Source of the DNA: Streptomyces werraensis
GTDB lineage: Bacteria > Actinomycetota > Actinomycetes > Streptomycetales > Streptomycetaceae
Direction of reading: 5' to 3'
Length of the DNA stretch: 64,000 bases
NCBI GenBank assembly: GCA_014656175.1
Contig: BNBX01000003.1
Coordinates: 440,161 to 504,160 of the forward strand
Shown here: positions 58,664-64,000 of the stretch, in pieces
Layout: the number at the start of each line of letters is the position of its first letter
Numbering within the stretch: the first letter of the stretch is position 1
Notes under the pieces: model-generated
Database searches by the model: none
What the model saw: only the letters and a program-made list of their open reading frames with translations
What the model was told of the DNA's origin: nothing
Position numbers and translations under genes: made by a program

Positions 58664-60570
58664 CCGAGACCACCGGGCGCGTGCAGCTCGTGCGCGACGG
58701 CACGCTCGCCCGACTGGGCCCGGCCGGCGACATCGACGGCGTGGGCGGCACCGCGCCGGACGGACTGTTCGCCCACGACGCGCGCCACCTCAGCCGCTGG
58801 CAGCTCCGCGTCGCCGGGTCCGCGCCGGTCACGCTCCGGCCCGCCGAGGAGGACCCGGCCGGCGCCTCGTCCGTCAGCGTCCTCACACCTCCCGGCACCC
58901 GTGAGGCGCCTCCCGCCTACACGGTGTTCCGCGACCAGAGCGTGACGGGCGGGATCCTCACCGAGCGCCTGGCCTTCGTCAGCAACCTCCCCGAGCCGGT
59001 CACCGCCGAGCTGGAGCTCACCGCGGACGCGGACTTCGCCGACCTCTTCGAACTCCGCGCCGACGGACGGACGTACGAACGGCCGGGCGCCGAGCACAGC
59101 GCCCGGCCGGTGCAGGGGGGCGTGCGGTTCGACTACCGCAGGGACGACTGGCACTCCCGTACGGTCGTGGAGTGCGTCCCCGCCCCCGACTCCGTGCGCG
59201 AGACGCCGGACGGCGGCACCGCCCGCATCCTGCGCTGGCGGCTCGCCCTGGAGCCGCACGGCCGGGCCGAGCTGCGCCTGATCGTGCACGCCCGCCCGCA
59301 CGCCCCGATACCGCCCGTCCCCCGCAAGCCGGCCCGGGCCCGGCAGACCCCGGGGTCCGGCGCGTCCGACCTGGACCGCGCCTTCGACCAGGGCATGACC
59401 GATCTCGACCTGCTGACCGTCCACGCCGCCGGCGTCGACGGCGAGGACCTCGCGGTCCCCGCGGCCGGCAGCCCCTGGTTCCTCACCCTGTTCGGCCGGG
59501 ACTCCCTCCTCACCTCGCACTTCCTGCTGCCCTACGCGCCGGGGACCGCGGCGGCCACGCTCAGCGCCCTCGCCGCCACCCAGGGGCAGACCTATGACGC
59601 GTTCCGCGGCGAGCAGCCCGGCCGCATCGTCCACGAGGTCCGCAGGGGCGAACTCGCCCACTTCCGGCAGATCCCCTACGGGCGCTACTACGGCACCGTC
59701 GACGCCACGCCCCTGTTCCTGGTCCTGCTGCACGCCCACCACGAGACCACCGGCGACCGCACGCTCGCCGCGCGCCTGGAGCAGCACGCGCGCCGCGCCG
59801 TCGACTGGATGCTCACCGACGGGGGACTGCGGGAGCGCGGCTACCTCGTCTACACCCCGGACCCGGGCGGCCTGCTCAACCAGAACTGGAAGGACTCCCC
59901 GGGCTCCGTCTGCTTCGCCGACGGCACGGTCGCCGAGGGCCCCCTCGCCGTCTCCGAGGTGCAGGGCTACACCTACGACGCGTTGCTGCGCACCGCCCGG
60001 CTGGCCAGGGACGTCTGGGACGACGAGGACTACGCCCGCCGCCTGGACGACCTCGCGGCCGGACTGCGCGAGCGCTTCCTGCGGGACTTCTGGATGCCGG
60101 AGGCGGGCTTCCCCGCGCTGGCCCTGGACGGCGCCGGCCGGCAGGCCGACGCCCTGGGCTCGGACGCGGGCCATCTGCTGTGGTCGGGCATCCTCGACGA
60201 GGAGCGGGCCCGCGCCACCGGGCGGCGGCTGCTGGAGCCGGACTTCTTCTCCGGCTGGGCCGTGCGGACCCTCGCGAGCGGGCAGGCGCCCTACCACCCG
60301 CTGTCGTACCACTGCGGCAGCGTCTGGCCGCACGACAACGCCCTGATCGCCCTGGGTCTCGCCCGGTACGGCCTCGGCGACGAGGTGCGCGCCCTCGCCG
60401 ACGGACTCGCCGCGGCCGCTGCCCGCTGCGGCTACCGGCTGCCCGAGGTGTTCGCCGGCTACGGCCGCGCGGACGCCCCCGCCCCGGTGCCGTACCCGCA
60501 CTCCTGCTCGCCGCAGGCGTGGGCGGCGGCCACCCCGGCAGCCCTGCGCACCGCGCTCGGCCAGGTGTAG
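58660..60570 (+). CDS. amylo-alpha-1,6-glucosidase-like (glycogen debranching type) protein
   Basis: This 636-residue protein has an N-terminal beta-sandwich of the GDE_N_bis type (about 1-215, GLFAHDARHLSRWQLRV, TAELELTADADFADLFELR) and an (alpha/alpha)6-barrel domain. The catalytic region contains PWFLTLFGRDSLLTS, EVQGYTYDALL and YHCGSVWPHDNALIALGLARYG. There is no signal peptide. Paired with the GH63-like enzyme it probably trims imported glycosides; homologues are often called debranching enzymes without assay. AGGAGGA eight bases upstream supports ATG 58660. It ends at a perfect 16-bp terminator. Confidence 0.87.
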   Translation: MTETTGRVQLVRDGTLARLGPAGDIDGVGGTAPDGLFAHDARHLSRWQLRVAGSAPVTLRPAEEDPAGASSVSVLTPPGTREAPPAYTVFRDQSVTGGILTERLAFVSNLPEPVTAELELTADADFADLFELRADGRTYERPGAEHSARPVQGGVRFDYRRDDWHSRTVVECVPAPDSVRETPDGGTARILRWRLALEPHGRAELRLIVHARPHAPIPPVPRKPARARQTPGSGASDLDRAFDQGMTDLDLLTVHAAGVDGEDLAVPAAGSPWFLTLFGRDSLLTSHFLLPYAPGTAAATLSALAATQGQTYDAFRGEQPGRIVHEVRRGELAHFRQIPYGRYYGTVDATPLFLVLLHAHHETTGDRTLAARLEQHARRAVDWMLTDGGLRERGYLVYTPDPGGLLNQNWKDSPGSVCFADGTVAEGPLAVSEVQGYTYDALLRTARLARDVWDDEDYARRLDDLAAGLRERFLRDFWMPEAGFPALALDGAGRQADALGSDAGHLLWSGILDEERARATGRRLLEPDFFSGWAVRTLASGQAPYHPLSYHCGSVWPHDNALIALGLARYGLGDEVRALADGLAAAAARCGYRLPEVFAGYGRADAPAPVPYPHSCSPQAWAAATPAALRTALGQV

Positions 60571-60607
60571 CGGAAGGGGCCCCTCCTACCGGGAGGGGCC
60601 CCTTCCG
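60571..60607. terminator. terminator hairpin ending the sugar operon
   Basis: CGGAAGGGGCCCCTCC (60571-60586) pairs with GGAGGGGCCCCTTCCG (60592-60607), loop five bases, starting immediately after the stop codon. It can also serve the convergent AhpD-like gene. Confidence 0.88.
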
Positions 60608-60616
60608 GCGGAGGCG

Positions 60617-61090
60617 TCAGCCGAACTGGCCGGGCTGGTAGTCGCCCGCGGGCTGCTGGTTGATGACGTTGATCCGGTTGTAGGCGTTGATGATCGCTAT
60701 CAGCGAGATCAGCGCGGCGAGCTGGTCCTCGTCGTAGTGCTTCGCGGCCTCGGCCCACGCCTCGTCGCTGACCCCGCCGGCCGCGTCCGCGATGCGGGTG
60801 CCCTGCTCGGCCAGTTCGAGCGCGGCGCGCTCCGCCTCCGTGAAGACGGTGGCCTCGCGCCAGGTGGCGACCAGGTTGAGACGCAGCTGGGTCTCGCCCG
60901 CGGCGGCGGCGTCCTTGGTGTGCATGTCGGTGCAGAAGCCGCAGCCGTTGATCTGGCTGGCGCGAATCTTCACCAGCTCCTGGGTGGCGTGCGGCAGACC
61001 GGCGTCCCCCGCCGCCTTGCCCGCCGAGTTGATGTGCCGCAGCACCTTGCCGGCGACGGGGTTGGCGAAGAAGTCGATACGCGCGTTCAT
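60617..61090 (-). CDS. AhpD-like carboxymuconolactone decarboxylase-family protein
   Basis: This 157-residue protein of the CMD/alkylhydroperoxidase family has the redox pair Cys50-x2-Cys53 and His57 (NGCGFCTDMH), preceded by ELVKIRASQI. Such proteins reduce peroxides with a lipoamide- or mycothiol-type donor. The helical C terminus (EDQLAALISLIAIINAYNRINV) is typical. ATG 61090 has TTGGAG six bases upstream. The catalase gene nearby makes an oxidative-stress role reasonable. Confidence 0.92.
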   Translation of the reverse strand: MNARIDFFANPVAGKVLRHINSAGKAAGDAGLPHATQELVKIRASQINGCGFCTDMHTKDAAAAGETQLRLNLVATWREATVFTEAERAALELAEQGTRIADAAGGVSDEAWAEAAKHYDEDQLAALISLIAIINAYNRINVINQQPAGDYQPGQFG

Positions 61091-61249
61091 GTGTTCTCCA
61101 AGGTCGGTCCGTGGTGACGGTGTCGCTTCACTGACGGAACGGCCCCGCGATGTGTGACAGCCCTCGGTGTGTGACCTACGTCTCATCGCCCCGTGGAGTC
61201 GTACGACGCGGCGTCCGGCGGGCACCGGACCTCCCGATAACCTTTCCGG

Positions 61250-61504
61250 GTGGACGGGGAGCGGGGGTGCCGGGTGGGCGAGCGTCGGGAACGCGACTGG
61301 ACGGCGATGACGCCCGGGGACTTCGACAGCGAGGCCCCGCTCTGCCTCAACGTGGGCACCGGCCCCGTCGTCGTCCCCGCAGAGCCGGACGAGTACGGCA
61401 CCGCGCCGCTCTTCGGTGACGAGGTCCCGGAGCGCCGTCCCGCCCCGCGCCGCACCCCGCGCCGGACCACCGCCCCCGACGGGCGGCAGGGGCAGCTCTT
61501 CTGA
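61250..61504 (+). CDS. small hypothetical protein
   Basis: This 84-residue, mostly disordered protein has a short conserved-looking core (MTPGDFDSEAPLCLN, EYGTAPLFGD) and ends GRQGQLF. The basic Pro/Arg stretch (RRPAPRRTPRRTTAP) could bind nucleic acid or a partner, and the QLF ending is reminiscent of a clamp-binding or peptide motif, but this is not established. The start is uncertain: GTG 61250, GTG 61274 and ATG 61307 are all possible. Confidence 0.55.
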   Translation: MDGERGCRVGERRERDWTAMTPGDFDSEAPLCLNVGTGPVVVPAEPDEYGTAPLFGDEVPERRPAPRRTPRRTTAPDGRQGQLF

Positions 61505-61545
61505 CCCCGCACCACCCTCGACGTGCTTCGGCGTGAAATCGATGT

Positions 61546-61570
61546 GCCTTGAAACCGGTGTGAGGGGTAC
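61546..61570 (+). promoter_or_regulatory. sigma-B-type promoter for catalase
   Basis: GCCT (61546-61549) and GGGTAC (61565-61570) are 15 bases apart, a full match to GNNT-N14-16-GGGTAC. The start point near 61577 would give a leader of about 240 nt before the catalase ATG. S. coelicolor catB, a KatE-type catalase, is known to be sigma-B dependent. Beyond this promoter and the ribosome site, I see nothing else in the 310-bp stretch 61505-61814. Confidence 0.65.
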
Positions 61571-61814
61571 GCGGCGGGAGCGGTCGGATCACCGGGAGGG
61601 AAGGTGCGCGGAGACCCGGACGGCGTGACGCGGGGGCCGGGGGCCCGAGGTCACTCCATCGGCTGGCGTCTCCTGCGAGGGACAACGAGCCATGAGACGT
61701 TGACGGGGGTCGACGTTCCCTTCACACCTTGCGTCCCGAGGTCACCCGCAGTCGGCAAGTGAAGCAGCACGGCCACCTGGTCGTGGCCGGTCCGAAGCGG
61801 AGGAGCATTCATCC

Positions 61815-64000
61815 ATGAGCGAGGCCAACCCCGTCCGTCGTGCCGCCAAGAAGGTCGCCGAAACCCTCCAGGGCGGCACGTCGGCCCCGGCCGACGGCAT
61901 CCCCGGCCGTCCCGCCCCCGAACCGCCCACGGTGGAGCGGCCGGTGGAACCCCGTGAGCCGCTGCCGCCCAAGCCCGACCAGAGCGGGCCGGCCACCGTC
62001 TCGCCCACCGGTTCCCCCACGGGCGCCGACCAGGCGCGCATGGCCCAGTCCGGCAGCCACCTGACGAACGCCCAGGGCACCCGGCTGTACGACACCGACC
62101 ACTCGCTCAAGGCGGGCCCGCGCGGCCCGGTCCTGCTCCAGGACCACCATCTGCGCGAGAAAATCATGCACTTCGACCACGAGCGCATCCCGGAGCGCGT
62201 GGTCCACGCCCGCGGCGCGGGCGCGCACGGCGTCTTCCAGAGCTACGGCACGGCCGCCTCGGTGACCAAGGCCGGGTTCCTCGCCCCCGACGTGGAGACG
62301 CCGGTCTTCGTGCGCTTCTCCACCGTCGTCGGCTCGCGCGGCTCCGCCGACACCGTGCGCGACACCCGGGGCTTCGCGACGAAGTTCTACACCAGCGAGG
62401 GCGTCTTCGACCTGGTCGGGAACAACATCCCGGTCTTCTTCATCCAGGACGCCATCAAGTTCCCCGACGTCGTGCACGCCGCCAAGCCGCACCCCGACAG
62501 GGAGATCCCGCAGGCGCAGAGCGCCCACGACACCTTCTGGGACTTCGTCTCACTGCACACCGAGGCCACCCACCACACCATCTTCTTCATGGGCGACCGC
62601 GGCATCCCGCGCTCGTACCGGATGATGGAGGGCTTCGGCGTCCACACCTTCCGCCTCGTCAACGCGGAGGGCAGGACCACCCTGGTGAAGTTCCACTGGA
62701 AGCCCAAGCTGGGCGTGCACTCCCTGCTGTGGGACGAGGCGCAGCTCATCAACGGCAACGACCCGGACTTCCACCGCCGGGACCTCGCCGACGCCATCGA
62801 GGCGGGCGCGTACCCGCAGTGGGAACTGGGCATCCAGACCTTCCCCGACACCCCCGACCAGACCTTCGAGGGCATCGACCTGCTGGACCCGACGAACATC
62901 GTGCCGGAGGAGCTGGCGCCGGTGCAGCCGGTCGGGCTGATGACGCTCAACCGCAACCCGTCGAACTTCTTCGCGGAGACCGAGCAGGTCGCCTTCCACG
63001 TCGGCCACCTCGTGCCCGGTATCGACGTCACCGACGACCCGCTGCTCGCCGGCCGGCTGTTCTCCTACCTCGACACGCAGATCACCCGGCTCGGCGGCCC
63101 CAACTTCCCGCAGCTGCCGATCAACCGGCCGCACGCGCCGGTCAACGACATGCTGCGTGACGGCATGCACCAGACGGCCGTGCACCGGGGTGTCGCGCCC
63201 TACCAGCCCAACTCCCTCGACGGCGGCTGCCCGTTCACCGCGGGCGCCGACATGGGCGCCTACATCGAGACGCCGGTGACCGTCCCCGAGGGACGGAAGG
63301 TGCGCGAGGCGCCGGAGTCGTTCTCCGACCACTTCAGCCAGCCCCGCCGCTTCTGGCTCTCCATGAGCCCGGTGGAGCGCGAGCACATCATCGGCGCGTA
63401 CATCTTCGAGCTGGGCAAGTGCTACGAGGAGGCCATCCGCGTGCGGACCCTCCAGGTGCTGGCCAACATCGACCCCGAGCTGTGCTCCCGGGTGGCCGAC
63501 GGTCTCGGGCTGCCTGCGCCGGAGCCGACGGTGCCGCTCGCCGACGTCGAGCCGAGCCCGGCGCTGTCCCAGATCGGCGGGACGTGGCCGGTCGACGGAC
63601 GCGTCATCGGCATCCTCACCGGTCCCGACGGGGACCTGGAGGGCGTGCACGCGGTGCGCGACGCCGTGCTGGAGGCCGGCATGATCCCGCTGGTCGTCGC
63701 GCCGACGGGCGGCACGGTCGGTACGGGCGACCACGCCCTGACGGCCCAGCGCAGCCACGTCACGGCGCGGTCGATCGAGTTCGACGCGGTGCTGGTCGCC
63801 GGGCCGCCGGCCGCGGGTCCGGACGCGCCGGGGGCGACGGACGGCAAGGGTGCGCCGGGGGCTCCGCCGGCCGCGCCGGACCCGCGGGTCGTGCAGCTGC
63901 TCCAGGAGGCGTTCCGGCACGGGAAGGCGATCGGGGCGTGGGCGGGGGGTGAGGCCGCTCTGGAATCGGCGGGCGTTCCCGTCGACGCGCCGGGTGTCGT
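61815..64000 (+). CDS. katE: large-subunit catalase (HPII/KatE type), truncated by the window end
   Basis: 728 codons are visible and no stop is reached; the E. coli HPII length (753) suggests about 25-30 residues are missing. Catalytic His131 (VVHARGAGAHG), Asn203 (LVGNNIPVFF) and haem-ligand Tyr418 (LFSYLDTQITR) align with HPII His128, Asn201 and Tyr415. An N-terminal Pro-rich arm of about 90 residues precedes the core, and a C-terminal flavodoxin-like domain begins near 590 (GRVIGILTGPDGDLEGVHAV). It decomposes hydrogen peroxide in the cytoplasm. GGAGGAG is eight to ten bases before ATG 61815. It is probably the CatB-like, osmotic-stress catalase. Confidence 0.94.
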   Translation, partial: MSEANPVRRAAKKVAETLQGGTSAPADGIPGRPAPEPPTVERPVEPREPLPPKPDQSGPATVSPTGSPTGADQARMAQSGSHLTNAQGTRLYDTDHSLKAGPRGPVLLQDHHLREKIMHFDHERIPERVVHARGAGAHGVFQSYGTAASVTKAGFLAPDVETPVFVRFSTVVGSRGSADTVRDTRGFATKFYTSEGVFDLVGNNIPVFFIQDAIKFPDVVHAAKPHPDREIPQAQSAHDTFWDFVSLHTEATHHTIFFMGDRGIPRSYRMMEGFGVHTFRLVNAEGRTTLVKFHWKPKLGVHSLLWDEAQLINGNDPDFHRRDLADAIEAGAYPQWELGIQTFPDTPDQTFEGIDLLDPTNIVPEELAPVQPVGLMTLNRNPSNFFAETEQVAFHVGHLVPGIDVTDDPLLAGRLFSYLDTQITRLGGPNFPQLPINRPHAPVNDMLRDGMHQTAVHRGVAPYQPNSLDGGCPFTAGADMGAYIETPVTVPEGRKVREAPESFSDHFSQPRRFWLSMSPVEREHIIGAYIFELGKCYEEAIRVRTLQVLANIDPELCSRVADGLGLPAPEPTVPLADVEPSPALSQIGGTWPVDGRVIGILTGPDGDLEGVHAVRDAVLEAGMIPLVVAPTGGTVGTGDHALTAQRSHVTARSIEFDAVLVAGPPAAGPDAPGATDGKGAPGAPPAAPDPRVVQLLQEAFRHGKAIGAWAGGEAALESAGVPVDAPGV

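Overview
The window is chromosomal DNA of a Streptomyces-type actinomycete. The evidence is very high G+C with strong third-position GC bias, many GTG starts, GTGA/ATGA/TTGA start-stop overlaps, families typical of the genus (DUF397, DUF574 methyltransferase, WhiJ-like XRE regulators, snapalysin, streptogrisin, RsbW-like ATPases) and promoters of the GNNT-N15-GGGTAC type. I saw no tRNA, rRNA, CRISPR array, phage gene or transposase.

Layout. 0.1-3.7 kb: a WhiJ-like regulatory group (RsbW-like ATPase, DUF397 protein, XRE/DUF5753 regulator) and a DUF574 methyltransferase. 3.9-6.8 kb: a molybdopterin oxidoreductase with the usual Fe-S cysteines replaced, translationally coupled to a small helical protein, behind a sigma-B-type promoter. 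7-11.9 kb: a TPR protein, two small proteins, a LysR/DoxX pair and a secreted cutinase/PET-hydrolase-like esterase. 12-16.2 kb: a large LuxR (LAL) regulator carrying an in-frame palindromic insert, and a PucR-type regulator followed by a 117-bp tandem repeat. 16.8-21.7 kb: a five-gene Liv-type ABC operon. 21.8-27 kb: a MSMEG_6728-family protein, an aldo/keto reductase, and three secreted hydrolases (snapalysin, lipase, streptogrisin), with a strong candidate small RNA between snapalysin and lipase.

27.2-34 kb: a PAS-GAF-SpoIIE phosphatase, a coiled-coil protein, a cation/H+ antiporter, a membrane protein and HtpG. 34-35.7 kb: a TetR gene divergent from a beta-hydroxyacid-dehydrogenase-like gene, with two identical operator palindromes between them. 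35.8-44.1 kb: an RsbQ-RsbP-RsbV energy-stress module next to a carboxylate-amine ligase, an asparagine-synthase-like amidotransferase and an S9 peptidase (a possible dipeptide-osmolyte group), then another RsbW-like ATPase.

44.2-49.7 kb: alpha-galactosidase, a divergent ROK regulator, an SGNH hydrolase and MsrA. 49.8-60.6 kb: a carbohydrate locus made of two divergent operons (ABC importer without ATPase, ROK regulator and Gfo/Idh/MocA oxidoreductase leftward; MDR dehydrogenase, TIM-barrel isomerase and two glycosidases rightward). 60.6-64 kb: an AhpD-like protein, a small hypothetical protein and a KatE-type catalase, cut by the window end, with a sigma-B-type promoter.

Two themes recur. 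One is partner-switching stress control (RsbQ, RsbP, RsbV, two RsbW-like ATPases, one more SpoIIE phosphatase) together with plausible outputs (catalase, molybdopterin oxidoreductase, HtpG, osmolyte-type genes). The other is secretion and uptake for polymer and glycoside degradation. The first 136 bases hold no feature I can support. All functions are read from sequence and memory of families; nothing was searched.
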